From Shumkonia mesophila (GTDB lineage Bacteria > Pseudomonadota > Alphaproteobacteria > Rhodospirillales > Shumkoniaceae), in the NCBI RefSeq assembly GCF_026163695.1, contig NZ_JAOTID010000004.1, forward strand, positions 280,218 to 344,217: 64,000 bases of DNA. Direction: 5' to 3'. This document shows, in pieces, positions 9,271-17,955 of the stretch. The notes beneath the pieces are model-generated. The model saw only the letters and a list, made by a program, of their open reading frames with translations, was not told where the DNA came from and ran no database searches. A program made the position numbers and the translations under genes. Positions within the stretch are counted from its first letter, which is position 1. Every line of letters starts with the position of its first letter.

Positions 9271-10125
9271 CTAACACCCCGTCAGCCGTTTCACCGCATC
9301 GGGGGGCAGCTGCGAGCCTTCGGAGAGCACCGCCTCGGTGCCCCAGGCGATGGCGACGTCGAGCGCCGCCTCCATGGGCCGGCCCGAGGCCAGGCCGTGG
9401 ATGAGGCCGGCGGCGAACGAATCCCCCGCCCCGGTGGTGTCGAGCGCGGTGACCTGGCGGGCCCGCCGCTCGATCTCGCGGCCGTCGCGGCCGTAGGCGA
9501 CGGCGCCCCAGGCGCCGCGCGTCACCACCGCCCATTCCAGAAGGTCGCCGGCAACGGCCTTGGCCGCCTGCCAGGGGTCGGCCAGCGCGGCGGCCGTCAG
9601 GTCGGAGGCCGAGCCGACCACCACGTGGGCCGGCCGGGCGCCCGTGGCGCAGGGCGGGATGTGGGCGATGACCCGGCAATGCTTCGCCTTCTCGGCCAAC
9701 AGCGGCGCCAGGTTCAGGGCCCGGCTGCGCACGTAGAGCCAGTCGGCCGGTAACTCGACGAGACGGGCCGGCGGCTCGGGCTCGGTCGTGCGATGCAAAT
9801 TCACAATGGTGCGCTCGCCGCCGACCTCGACCATGATCACCGAGCGCGTCGTCGCCGCGCCCTCGATCACCTTGACGGCCCCGGCGTCCACCCCGGCCGC
9901 CTTGAGGCCGGCCAGCAGACGCCGGCCGGTGTCATCGTCCCCCACCGCCGCCACCAGCGCCACGGCATGGCCGGCCAGGGCCAGCGGCATCGCCGTGTTG
10001 GCGCCGCCGCCGCCGAGCCGCACGCTGAGGCCCCGCCCCTCGAGGTGGCCGCCGACGCGCAAGGGCTCGTCCAGGCGCACGACGGTGTCCTCGCCGATCG
10101 ATCCGACGACGGTGATGCGGGCCAT
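9271..10125 (-). CDS. PfkB-family carbohydrate kinase
   Basis: Cytoplasmic ATP-dependent sugar or nucleoside kinase of the ribokinase fold, 284 residues. It has the N-terminal glycine-rich signature GGGGANTAMPLALAG (~38-52), the GDDDTGRRLL stretch, and the C-terminal anion hole and catalytic base DTTGAGDSFAAG (~230). The substrate cannot be read from the sequence. No sugar transporter is linked to it; the adjacent divergent gene is an MFS carrier. Confidence 0.9.
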   Translation of the reverse strand: MARITVVGSIGEDTVVRLDEPLRVGGHLEGRGLSVRLGGGGANTAMPLALAGHAVALVAAVGDDDTGRRLLAGLKAAGVDAGAVKVIEGAATTRSVIMVEVGGERTIVNLHRTTEPEPPARLVELPADWLYVRSRALNLAPLLAEKAKHCRVIAHIPPCATGARPAHVVVGSASDLTAAALADPWQAAKAVAGDLLEWAVVTRGAWGAVAYGRDGREIERRARQVTALDTTGAGDSFAAGLIHGLASGRPMEAALDVAIAWGTEAVLSEGSQLPPDAVKRLTGC

Positions 10126-10242
10126 GGCGTCCCCCCTTTCGCCCCCAGCCTAGCCAGAGCGGGCGAGCAGGGCAACCCGCCCCCCTTGCGCGGCGGCGCC
10201 GGGTGGGTTATCGCGATACCCCAGCGAAGCGGACGGCGAACC

Positions 10243-11415
10243 ATGGCAGACGGCACTCCAGGGTCGAAGCGCGGATACGGCATCGCCGTCCGGCTGTCGC
10301 TGTTCTACGTGGCCTTCTTCGGCATGATCGGCGTCTACATGCCGTTCTGGCCGGTATGGCTGGTCTCGCGCGGGCTGGAGCCCACCGAAATCGGCCTCCT
10401 GCTCGGCATCGCCGCCGGGGTGCGCCTGTTCGCGGCGCCGCTGATCGCCGGCGTCGGCGACCGCTCCGGCCGGCGCCGGCGGCTGATCGCCGCGCTGGCC
10501 ATCGGCGCCCTGGCAGCTTTCGCGCTTTACGCCTGGACCCTCGGTTTCTGGCCGATCCTCGCCGTCACCGTGCTTTTCACCGTGGTGTGGTCGCCGCTGA
10601 TGCCGCTGGGCGAGACGTTGGTCAACCTGGCGGTCCGCCGGCACGGCCTGCAATACGGCCCGATCCGCCTGTGGGGCAGCCTGGGCTTCATCGTCGCCGC
10701 GGTCATCGGCGGCCGGGCGCTGGTCGGACGGCCCGACGACATCATCTTCTGGCTTCTGCTGGGCCTGGTGGCGGCGACGGCGGCGGCCTGCGGGCTGCTG
10801 CCGGAGGCGCCGCCCGACGACGACGGCGGCCGCCGCCCGCCCCTGCGCTCGGTCCTGGCCAACCCCGGGTTCCTGCTGTTCCTGGCCGCCGCCGGGCTGA
10901 TCCAGAGCAGCCACGGGGTCTATTACGGGTTCGGCACACTCTACTGGAAGACGCTCGGCTATTCCGAGGCGGCGATCGGCGCCCTGTGGGCCGAGGGGGT
11001 GATCGCCGAGGTGGTGCTGTTCGCCTTCAGCGGCCGCATCACGAAACGGTTCAGTCCGTCGGCCCTCATCCTCATCGGCGCCCTGGCCGCCGTGGCGCGC
11101 TGGACGGTGACCGGGCTGACCGGCGCGCTGCCGGCCGTGGCCCTCATGCAGCTCCTGCACGCCCTCACCTTCGGCGCCACCCACCTGGGGGCCATCACTT
11201 TCATCATGCAGCGGGTGCCCCCCGCCCTCTCGGCCACCGCGATGAGCCTCTACGGCTCGGTGCTGGCCGGGCTGGCCATGGGCGCCTCGATCCTGCTGTC
11301 GGGGCCGCTCTACGCCGCCTTCGGCGGTGGCGCCTACCTGGCGATGACAGGGATCGGGGTGGCGGGCGCCGGCCTTGCCCTGCTGCTAGCGCGACGCACC
11401 GGCGAGGAGCGATGA
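10243..11415 (+). CDS. MFS transporter, HcaT/phenylpropionate-permease-like
   Basis: Inner-membrane carrier of 390 residues with 12 predicted helices in two six-helix halves. The N-terminus (LSLFYVAFFGMIGVYMPFWPVWL) and the loop GDRSGRRRR fit the MFS_1-like group that includes HcaT and LacY-type symporters. The ATG at 10243 opens the first helix after a short basic leader; the frame is open well upstream but without coding character. It is divergent from the PfkB kinase, so a shared role is possible but unproven. The substrate is unknown. Confidence 0.85.
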   Translation: MADGTPGSKRGYGIAVRLSLFYVAFFGMIGVYMPFWPVWLVSRGLEPTEIGLLLGIAAGVRLFAAPLIAGVGDRSGRRRRLIAALAIGALAAFALYAWTLGFWPILAVTVLFTVVWSPLMPLGETLVNLAVRRHGLQYGPIRLWGSLGFIVAAVIGGRALVGRPDDIIFWLLLGLVAATAAACGLLPEAPPDDDGGRRPPLRSVLANPGFLLFLAAAGLIQSSHGVYYGFGTLYWKTLGYSEAAIGALWAEGVIAEVVLFAFSGRITKRFSPSALILIGALAAVARWTVTGLTGALPAVALMQLLHALTFGATHLGAITFIMQRVPPALSATAMSLYGSVLAGLAMGASILLSGPLYAAFGGGAYLAMTGIGVAGAGLALLLARRTGEER

Positions 11416-11419
11416 GTCA

Positions 11420-11545
11420 ACCCTCTCCGCCCTTCACGGGGGGAGAGGGTGGCGCGTCAGCGCCGGGTGAGGTGGGCCTTGCCGCCGCCGGAGAATCCCC
11501 CACCTCACCCCGGCCCTCTCCCCCCCGTTGGGGCGGAGAGGGAGT
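11420..11545. repeat. GC-rich intergenic repeat, copy 1 (family B)
   Basis: A composite of nested inverted repeats: CCCTCTCCGCC...GGGGGGAGAGGG, then GGCGCG-GCGCC, then GGTGAGGTGGG pairing with CCCCACCTCACC, then CCCTCTCCCCCC...GGCGGAGAGGG. The same order is seen at 14811-14926 and, incomplete, at 63791. It lies between the MFS carrier and holC, which converge here, and may also end transcription. Confidence 0.85.
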
Positions 11546-11560
11546 GATTCCTGATTGTCC

Positions 11561-12007
11561 TTATCCCTTCTTCTCCCACCCGCCGGCTTCGGTCTGCTGC
11601 CAGTAGGTGAGGGTGTGGCCGGCTTCCTTGTAGGCCTTCCAGCGTTCGCGGGCGGCCTGGAGGGCGGCGGCGTCGTTGCCGTCGAACAGGTTGAAGCACC
11701 GCTCGTAGGCGTCTATCGGCCCGTCGCGGCCGTCGGTCAGGAACAGGAAGGCGGCGCCGTTGGGGTTGTCTTCCCCCGCCGTCAGCCACACCGGCTGCTC
11801 GTCGGCATTGCCGTCCCGGTGGCTTCCGTGCGGAAGCCACGACTTGTCCCCGTAGGTCCACAGCGAGAGGTTCAGGGCCTCGACCCGTTCCTCCGAGCCG
11901 GCCATGACGACGGCGCGCTTGCCGGCCGCCAGCGTCTTTTCCAGCAGGCGCGGCAGCACCCGTTCGAGGGGCGACTTCTGCAAATGGTAGAAGGCGATTT
12001 CGCCCAT
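11561..12007 (-). CDS. holC: DNA polymerase III subunit chi
   Basis: Accessory subunit of the clamp-loader complex; chi links the replisome to single-strand binding protein. The 148 residues begin MGEIAFYHLQKSPLERVLPRLLEK, the usual HolC opening. The family features WTYGDKSWLPHG and the C-terminal ERWKAYKEAGHTLTYWQQ are present. It lies 34 bases downstream of pepA on the same strand, the standard proteobacterial pairing, so the two are probably co-transcribed. Confidence 0.95.
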   Translation of the reverse strand: MGEIAFYHLQKSPLERVLPRLLEKTLAAGKRAVVMAGSEERVEALNLSLWTYGDKSWLPHGSHRDGNADEQPVWLTAGEDNPNGAAFLFLTDGRDGPIDAYERCFNLFDGNDAAALQAARERWKAYKEAGHTLTYWQQTEAGGWEKKG

Positions 12008-12041
12008 GCCCCTCCTCCCGGTTCCGGCCCCTTGGGCCGCC

Positions 12042-13568
12042 CTACTTCTTTTCGTAGAAGTCGGCGACGAAGCGGTCCAGCAGGCGCACCCCGAAGGCGG
12101 TGCCGCCCTTGGGCACGGTCGGCTTGTCCTTCTTGCCCCAGGTGACGCCGGCGATGTCGAGATGGGCCCACGGCGTGCCGTCGACGAAGCGTTGCAGGAA
12201 CTGGGCGGCGGTGATGGACCCGGCGGAGCGCCCGCCGCTGATGTTCTTGACGTCGGCGGCGTCGGATTTCAGCATCTTGTCGTATTCGTCGTCCAAGGGC
12301 ATCCGCCACACCCGCTCGCCGACCGCCTCGCCGGCGGCGAACAGGCGCTGGGCCAGCTCGTCGTTGTTGGAGAAGAGGCCGGCCAATTCCTCGCCCAGCG
12401 CGATGATGATGGCCCCCGTCAGGGTGGCGAGGTCGACCATCAGGCGCGGCTTGAAGCGGTCCTTGCAGTACCACAGCACGTCGGCCAGCACGAGGCGGCC
12501 CTCGGCGTCGGTGTTGAGAACCTCGATGGTCTGGCCCGACATCGATTTGACGATGTCGCCCGGCCGCTGCGCGCTGCCCGAGGGCATGTTCTCGACCAAT
12601 CCGATGATCCCGACGACGTTGACCTTGGCGCCGCGCCCGGCCAGCGCCTTCATCAGGCCGATGACGACGCCGGCGCCGCCCATGTCCCACTTCATGTCTT
12701 CCATGCCGCCGGCCGGCTTGATCGAGATGCCGCCGGTATCGAAGGTGACGCCCTTGCCGATGAAGGCGATCGGCTCGGCATCCTTGGCGGCCTTGCCCTT
12801 GCCCGCACCGTTGGGCAGGCCCTGCCAGCGCATGACCACCACGCGGGGCTCGCGCACGCTGCCCTGGGCGACGCCCAGCAGCGCGCCCATGCCCAGCTTT
12901 TCGAGCTGCGCCTTGCCCAGCACCTCGACATCGATGCCAAGCTCGGTCAGCGTCTTGGCCTGATCGGCCAGCGTCGCCGGATAAAGCACGTTGGCGGGCT
13001 CGGAAACCAGGTCGCGGGTCAGGAAAACGCCGTCGGCGATGGCGTTCAAGCCCTCGAAGCGGCCCTTGGTCTTGGCGGCGTCGGGGGTGAGGATGCGCAG
13101 CGACTTGAGCGACGGCTTGTCGTCCTTCTCTTCCTTGGTCAGGTACTTGTCGAAACGGTACGAGCGCAGGCGCGCCCCGAAGGCCACCTCGGCCGCCATG
13201 TCGGGGGCGGTCATCGCGCATCCCTCGATGGCGTCGACGGCCACCTCGACGGTGGCGTGGCCGCGCGTTCCCAATTCGGCATAGATCTGGCCGCCCAGCC
13301 CTTGCAGGCGCGTCGCGTCGATCTCGTCCCCCTTGCCCAGGCCCACCACCAGAACGTGATCCAGCTTCGATCCCCCGGGCGCCAGCAGGGTCAGGCTCTG
13401 GTCCTTCTTGCCCTTGAAGCGCGGCGCCGCCTTGATGGCGCGCCCGATGGCCCCCTTGAGCTGCTTGTCCAGCGCGGCGGCGGAAGGCGTCAGCTTGCCC
13501 CCCTCCAGGACAGAGACCACGACAACGCCCGATTCGGGCAACTGAGGCTTGGAGAACGAAATCTTCAT
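12042..13568 (-). CDS. pepA: Leucyl aminopeptidase (M17)
   Basis: Two-metal cytoplasmic aminopeptidase that removes N-terminal residues from peptides; in some species it also binds DNA. The 508-residue length is normal. The catalytic domain keeps the metal and active-site series KGVTFDTGGISIKP, MEDMKWDMGGA and the M17 signature NTDAEGRL. It is followed by holC. In many alphaproteobacteria pepA is divergent from lptF; here 15 kb of other genes lie between them. Confidence 0.97.
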   Translation of the reverse strand: MKISFSKPQLPESGVVVVSVLEGGKLTPSAAALDKQLKGAIGRAIKAAPRFKGKKDQSLTLLAPGGSKLDHVLVVGLGKGDEIDATRLQGLGGQIYAELGTRGHATVEVAVDAIEGCAMTAPDMAAEVAFGARLRSYRFDKYLTKEEKDDKPSLKSLRILTPDAAKTKGRFEGLNAIADGVFLTRDLVSEPANVLYPATLADQAKTLTELGIDVEVLGKAQLEKLGMGALLGVAQGSVREPRVVVMRWQGLPNGAGKGKAAKDAEPIAFIGKGVTFDTGGISIKPAGGMEDMKWDMGGAGVVIGLMKALAGRGAKVNVVGIIGLVENMPSGSAQRPGDIVKSMSGQTIEVLNTDAEGRLVLADVLWYCKDRFKPRLMVDLATLTGAIIIALGEELAGLFSNNDELAQRLFAAGEAVGERVWRMPLDDEYDKMLKSDAADVKNISGGRSAGSITAAQFLQRFVDGTPWAHLDIAGVTWGKKDKPTVPKGGTAFGVRLLDRFVADFYEKK

Positions 13569-13698
13569 TATCCCTCCGCTGGGTGGGCCAGACCGCCATC
13601 ACTGCGGGTTTTCCGCCGGCCGCAACACGCGACCCGGCGAACCCGGTCCCCTGAATTTAGCAGTGATGGCGCCAAAAGGAAGGGCCGTGGCGGAAAAA

Positions 13699-14706
13699 CT
13701 AGTCGCCGGGGTGCGCCATGCCCGGCGTTTCGGCCTTGCCCAGGCCGGCGGCGACGTCCTTGGCGCGGGTCCCGCTGGCCAGCCAGACCAGGCCGCCCGG
13801 CAACGCCACGGCCAGGGTGAAGAAGCCATAAAGAACCGACATCACCAGGGCGTCGGCGGGGGCCACGCCGATCAGCCCGAAGGCATAGACCATGCTGCCC
13901 TCGCGGACCCCCCAGCCGGCGACCGAGATGGGCAACGCCGAGATCAACAACACCGGCAGGAACAGCGCCAGGACATCGATCGGGCCGACGGCAAGGTTCA
14001 AGCCCCGGGCCAGCACGAATACCGCCATGGCCAAGGTGGCGTGGCCGAGCGCCGCCGAGCCGATCGCCGTAAGCGCGCGACGCGGCGAGAAGAAGATGGT
14101 GCGGGTGTCGACGGCCAGGTTGGCCAGCGCCGCCATGATCTTGCCCCGCCGGAAGGTCTCGGGGATGCGATCGAGGAGGGCGATGAAGACAATGCCGCCG
14201 ATAACCGCCGCCACCCCGACGCCGGCCACCGGCACGATCCACGCTCCCGCCGCCTCGCCGACCCGGCCCATGAAGACCGGCTGGATCGCCGCCACCATGA
14301 AGACCAGGGCGGCGACGGTAGCCACCCTTTCGAGCATGATGGCGCTAATGGCGGTGCGCAGGCTGACACCGTCGCGGTAAACCAGATAGGTGCGAACGGC
14401 ATCGCCCCCCACCGAGGCCGGCAGCGTCTGGTGGAAGAAGTTTCCGATGTAGAAAAGGTGGAGCAGGCGGGGAAAACGGACTTGGGCGCCCAGCGGAACA
14501 AGGGCGGAGCGCCAGCGAAAGGCGCAGGCGACGTATTGCAGCAGGAAGACGGCCGCCGCCAGCACCAGCATCTCGGGCGCCACCTGCAAGGCGCGGGCCT
14601 TCACCGCCGCCAGGTCGACCTTCGAGAGCACGAACACGATCAGCGCCGCCGAGATGAGGATCTTCGGAATCAGCAGCAGCCATTTCTTGGACATCGGGGA
14701 CGCCAT
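13699..14706 (-). CDS. Lysylphosphatidylglycerol-synthase-like (UPF0104) membrane protein
   Basis: Polytopic inner-membrane protein of the LPG_synthase_TM / UPF0104 group, which is thought to move or modify lipids. About 335 residues with roughly eight hydrophobic segments; the family stretch ...RWRSALVPLG ... GNFFHQTLPASVGGDAVRTYLVYRDG is clear, as is the C-terminal SVAGWGVREGSMVYAFG. There is no catalytic synthase domain, so a flippase-like role is more likely than aminoacyl transfer. The start is MASPMSKKW at 14706; MSKKW at 14694 is an alternative. The reading frame extends further upstream through a repeat and is unlikely to be translated there. Confidence 0.85.
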   Translation of the reverse strand: MASPMSKKWLLLIPKILISAALIVFVLSKVDLAAVKARALQVAPEMLVLAAAVFLLQYVACAFRWRSALVPLGAQVRFPRLLHLFYIGNFFHQTLPASVGGDAVRTYLVYRDGVSLRTAISAIMLERVATVAALVFMVAAIQPVFMGRVGEAAGAWIVPVAGVGVAAVIGGIVFIALLDRIPETFRRGKIMAALANLAVDTRTIFFSPRRALTAIGSAALGHATLAMAVFVLARGLNLAVGPIDVLALFLPVLLISALPISVAGWGVREGSMVYAFGLIGVAPADALVMSVLYGFFTLAVALPGGLVWLASGTRAKDVAAGLGKAETPGMAHPGD

Positions 14707-14810
14707 GGTGGGGAAGCGGGAAAGCCGGCCGTGTTTACCACAAATCCGGTTCCGTTGCAGGGCAATCCGTCGTTCGGTCCATCGTGATTTTTGCGGACAC
14801 AACGGCCAGA

Positions 14811-14926
14811 ACCCTCTCCGCCCGCGAGGGGGGAGAGGGTGGCGCGCAGCGCCGGGTGAGGTGGGCGGAGCCTCGGCGTTCCCCACCTCACCCCCGCCCT
14901 CTCCCCCCCAAAGGCGGAGAGGGGGA
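14811..14926. repeat. GC-rich intergenic repeat, copy 2 (family B)
   Basis: Same nested inverted-repeat order as at 11420-11545, including GGCGCGCAGCGCC and the GTGAGGTGGG / CCCCACCTCAC pair. It lies between the 3' end of the radical SAM gene and the start of the UPF0104 gene. Confidence 0.85.
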
Positions 14927-14941
14927 GAATATTCAGTGGCC

Positions 14942-16051
14942 TCAGGCGGCCGTGAGGCGGACCGGCTGGCGTTTGCGGCCCCAGGTGCCGGGCGGGCCGT
15001 CGAAGACGCCGGCGCACGGCGTGCCGCACGAACCGCAGCGGCCGTCCGCCGTCAGGTTCCAGGTGGAAAGCTCGTACCAGTCGCGCCCGATCAGCATTTC
15101 CCCGCACCCGTGGCAATAGGTGCTGTCGGCCGCCGGGTCGTGGACGTTGCCGACGTAGGCGTAGCGAACCCCGCCGTTGGTCGCGATCTTGCGGGCCCGG
15201 GTCAGGGTGGCGGCCGGTGTCGCCGGGGTGTCCAGCATCTTCCAGTCGGGATGGAAGGCCGAGAAATGCAGCGGCACGTCGGGGCCCAGGTTCTCGACCA
15301 CCCAGGCCACCATCCGTTCGAGTTCCTCCGTCGAGTCGTTCTCGCCGGGGATCAAAAGGGTGGTGATCTCGAACCACACGTCGGTTTCGTGCTTGAGGTA
15401 CTTCAGCGTGTCCAGCACCGGCTCCAGGCGGGCCGTGCACAGCCGCCCGTAGAAGTCCTCGGTGAAGCCCTTGAGGTCGACGTTGGCGGCATCCATGTGG
15501 CGGTAGAACTCGACCCGCGGCTCCTTCGAGATGTAGCCGGCCGTCACCGCCACCGTCTTGATGCCGCGCTCGCGGCAGGCCGCCGCGACGTCGACGGCGT
15601 ATTCCAGGAAGATCACCGGATCGTTGTAGGTAAAGGCGACGCTGCGACACCCCGTGCGGACCGCCGCCTCGGCGATCGCCTCGGGGCTCGCCAGATCGGA
15701 CAGCCTGTCGAACTGGCGCGACTTGCTGATGTCCCAGTTCTGGCAGAACTTGCAGGTCAGGTTGCATCCCGCCGTGCCGAACGACAGGATCGGCGTGCCC
15801 GGCAGGAAGTGGTTCAGCGGCTTCTTTTCGATGGGGTCGATGCAGAAGCCGCTGGAGCGCCCATAGGTGGTCAGCACCATGCCGTCGCCGTGGCGGGCGC
15901 GCACGAAGCACAGGCCGCGCTGGCCCTCGTTGAGCTTGCAGAGACGCGGGCACAGGTCGCACTGCACGCGCCCGTCATCGAGGGCGTGCCAATAGCGGCC
16001 TGGAAAGAGGTCGGACGGCGACAGTGTGTGGGTGGTTTCGCCCATGGTCAT
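14942..16051 (-). CDS. amrS: AmmeMemoRadiSam system radical SAM enzyme
   Basis: Radical SAM protein of the AmmeMemoRadiSam set, a trio of families known to co-occur but whose reaction is not settled. The 4Fe-4S motif CNLTCKFC (CxxxCxxC) lies about 100 residues in. An N-terminal Cys-rich stretch (CDLCPRLCKLNEGQRGLC) and C-terminal pairs (CHGCGEML, CGSCGTPC) suggest additional metal sites. It has about 369 residues from the ATG at 16051; the next in-frame ATG at 16045 is also possible. It is divergent from the fused Memo-AMMECR1 gene, completing the set in one locus. Confidence 0.93.
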   Translation of the reverse strand: MTMGETTHTLSPSDLFPGRYWHALDDGRVQCDLCPRLCKLNEGQRGLCFVRARHGDGMVLTTYGRSSGFCIDPIEKKPLNHFLPGTPILSFGTAGCNLTCKFCQNWDISKSRQFDRLSDLASPEAIAEAAVRTGCRSVAFTYNDPVIFLEYAVDVAAACRERGIKTVAVTAGYISKEPRVEFYRHMDAANVDLKGFTEDFYGRLCTARLEPVLDTLKYLKHETDVWFEITTLLIPGENDSTEELERMVAWVVENLGPDVPLHFSAFHPDWKMLDTPATPAATLTRARKIATNGGVRYAYVGNVHDPAADSTYCHGCGEMLIGRDWYELSTWNLTADGRCGSCGTPCAGVFDGPPGTWGRKRQPVRLTAA

Positions 16052-16279
16052 GCATTCACCGGCAGAGGAGCCGGTATCGATCCAAAGGTTGTCCGTGTCT
16101 TCGGAGGCATCATCCCGGAGCATCCGGGGCGCGACATCAATCGCGTTCCGTCCTTAGTTAATCACGTCTTCGCGGAGCGTCAATCCTGGCGCGCCGCCCT
16201 CGGAATTATATTATAGTAATCATGCGAAGGCATGCCGGAACGGCATCCGTCCATTCAACGGCATTCGCGGGGACAGGAC

Positions 16280-17752
16280 ATGACCTCGATCAGACAGGCG
16301 GCGGTCGCCGGGCAGTTCTATCCGGGCACGGCCAGGGAACTGACCGACGCCGTCGAGCGCTATCTTTCGCTGGCGACACCCCCCGCCGGCCCGCTGCCCA
16401 AGGCGATCATCGCGCCGCACGCCGGCTACGTCTATTCCGGGCCGGTGGCGGCCAGCGCCTATGCCCGCCTGCGGCCGGCCGCCGGTCACATCCGCCGCGT
16501 CGTCCTGCTCGGCCCCTGTCACCGGGTGGCGGTGCGCGGCCTCGCTTTGAGCAGCGCCACCGCCTTCGCCACCCCCTTGGGCAATGTCCGCGTGGATGGC
16601 GAAGCGGCCGAGCGCCTGTTGCAGCTGCCGCAAGTGCATGTCTTCGACGACACCCATTTCCAGGAACACAGCCTGGAAGTCCACCTGCCCTTCCTGCAGG
16701 TCATCCTGGGCGATTTCACGCTGGTGCCCCTGGTGGTGGGCGAGGCCACCGCCGACGAGGTGGCGGAAGTCCTGGACGCCGTCTGGGGCGGCCCGGAAAC
16801 GCTGATCGTCGTCAGTTCCGACCTCAGCCATTATCTCGGCTACGACGCCGCCCGCCGGCTGGATCAGGCGACGAGCCGGGCCATCGAAAGCCTGGATGCC
16901 GGCGCCATCGGCCAGGATCAGGCCTGCGGGCGCATCCCGGTCGGCGGCCTTCTCAATCTCGCCCGCCGACGCGGGCTTTCCGTGGTTACCGTCGATCTGC
17001 GCAATTCCGGGGATACCGCCGGGCCGCGCGACCGCGTGGTCGGGTACGGCAGCTGGCTTTTCCTGGAACCCGCGGGTCACGCCGCCAAGGCGGAGGGGCC
17101 GGCCACCGGCACAAAGGCGGAAGGTGACGCCTTCGCGGACCGCACCCGGGCCCTGCTCGCGCGTCATGGCGAGACGTTGCTGCACCTCGCCGCCGCCTCG
17201 GTCGAGCACGGCCTCGCCCACGGGCGTCCGCTCACGGTCCGGCTGGCCGACTATGCGCCCGATCTCGGGCTGCCCGGCGCCTCGTTCGTGACCCTGAAGC
17301 GCCAGGGCAAGCTGCGCGGCTGCATCGGCACCTCGACGGCCTATCGGCCGCTCGCCCTCGACGTCGCCGAGCACGCCTTCGCCGCCGCCTTCCGCGACCC
17401 GAGGTTTGCGAAGCTGACCGCCGCCGAGATCGACGGTCTGTCGCTGTCGGTTTCCGTGCTCAGCGCCCCGTCGCCGCTGGCCGTCGCCGATGAGGGCGAT
17501 CTGCTGGCCAGCCTTCGGCCGCACGTCGACGGGCTGATCATCGAGGACGCCGGGCGCAAGGCCCTGTTCCTGCCCGCCGTGTGGGAGACGTTGCCCGATC
17601 CCAAGACCTTCCTGGGCCACCTGAAGATCAAGGCCGGGCTCAAGGCCGAACACTGGTCGGGCGGCTTCAAGGCGTGGCGCTTCGTCGCCGAAGAGATCGC
17701 CGATCAGGATCTGGCCGACCCGTCGGTCCTCTGGAAATTACGGGGACAGTAG
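16280..17752 (+). CDS. Fused AmmeMemoRadiSam proteins B and A (Memo-AMMECR1)
   Basis: A 490-residue fusion of two families often encoded separately. Residues ~1-265 are Memo-like (class III extradiol dioxygenase fold), with IIAPHAGYVYSGPVAA, LLGPCHRVAVRG and VVSSDLSHYLGYD holding the expected His and Asp positions. Residues ~290-490 are AMMECR1-like, with FVTLKRQGKLRGCIGTS and the ending LKIKAGLKAEHWSGGFKAWRF. The start at 16280 follows GGGGACAGGAC, a good ribosome site. Divergent transcription from amrS across 228 bases suggests joint control. The substrate is unknown. Confidence 0.93.
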   Translation: MTSIRQAAVAGQFYPGTARELTDAVERYLSLATPPAGPLPKAIIAPHAGYVYSGPVAASAYARLRPAAGHIRRVVLLGPCHRVAVRGLALSSATAFATPLGNVRVDGEAAERLLQLPQVHVFDDTHFQEHSLEVHLPFLQVILGDFTLVPLVVGEATADEVAEVLDAVWGGPETLIVVSSDLSHYLGYDAARRLDQATSRAIESLDAGAIGQDQACGRIPVGGLLNLARRRGLSVVTVDLRNSGDTAGPRDRVVGYGSWLFLEPAGHAAKAEGPATGTKAEGDAFADRTRALLARHGETLLHLAAASVEHGLAHGRPLTVRLADYAPDLGLPGASFVTLKRQGKLRGCIGTSTAYRPLALDVAEHAFAAAFRDPRFAKLTAAEIDGLSLSVSVLSAPSPLAVADEGDLLASLRPHVDGLIIEDAGRKALFLPAVWETLPDPKTFLGHLKIKAGLKAEHWSGGFKAWRFVAEEIADQDLADPSVLWKLRGQ

Positions 17753-17760
17753 TTTCGGAG

Positions 17761-17855
17761 TAATTTCGGGGACACCATACTTAATTCGCAAAAGACGTTG
17801 CCGTCAGTGCGCGACAAGTGGTGAAGTCGAATTAAGTATGGTGTCCCCGAAATTA
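17761..17855. repeat. Palindromic intergenic element, copy 2 (family A)
   Basis: Perfect 28-base arms (17761-17788 and 17828-17855) share the core GGGGACACCATACTTAATTC. The outer flank reads ATTTC/GAAAT here where copy 1 has ATTTT/AAAAT, a paired change. The 39-base loop is related to that of copy 1 (CAAAAGACGTTG ... GTGAAGT). It lies between the fused Memo-AMMECR1 gene and cysQ. Confidence 0.9.
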
Positions 17856-17955
17856 CCGAATTTACGCGAAATTCTCCGGCCATTGACAGGGCGGCGGCGA
17901 AGGTGAATTTTTGCCGCCGCCGATCCCGCAATTCCCCAAAAAAGGAAGACCGCCC

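Noticed and set aside
14707..14886. N-terminal extension of the UPF0104 protein
   Set aside because: This part translates through a GC-rich repeat (family B) and has no membrane-protein character.
16150..16225. Promoter near TATATTATAG between amrS and the fusion gene
   Set aside because: A -10-like stretch is present, but no convincing -35 box at proper distance on either strand, so it was not listed as a feature.
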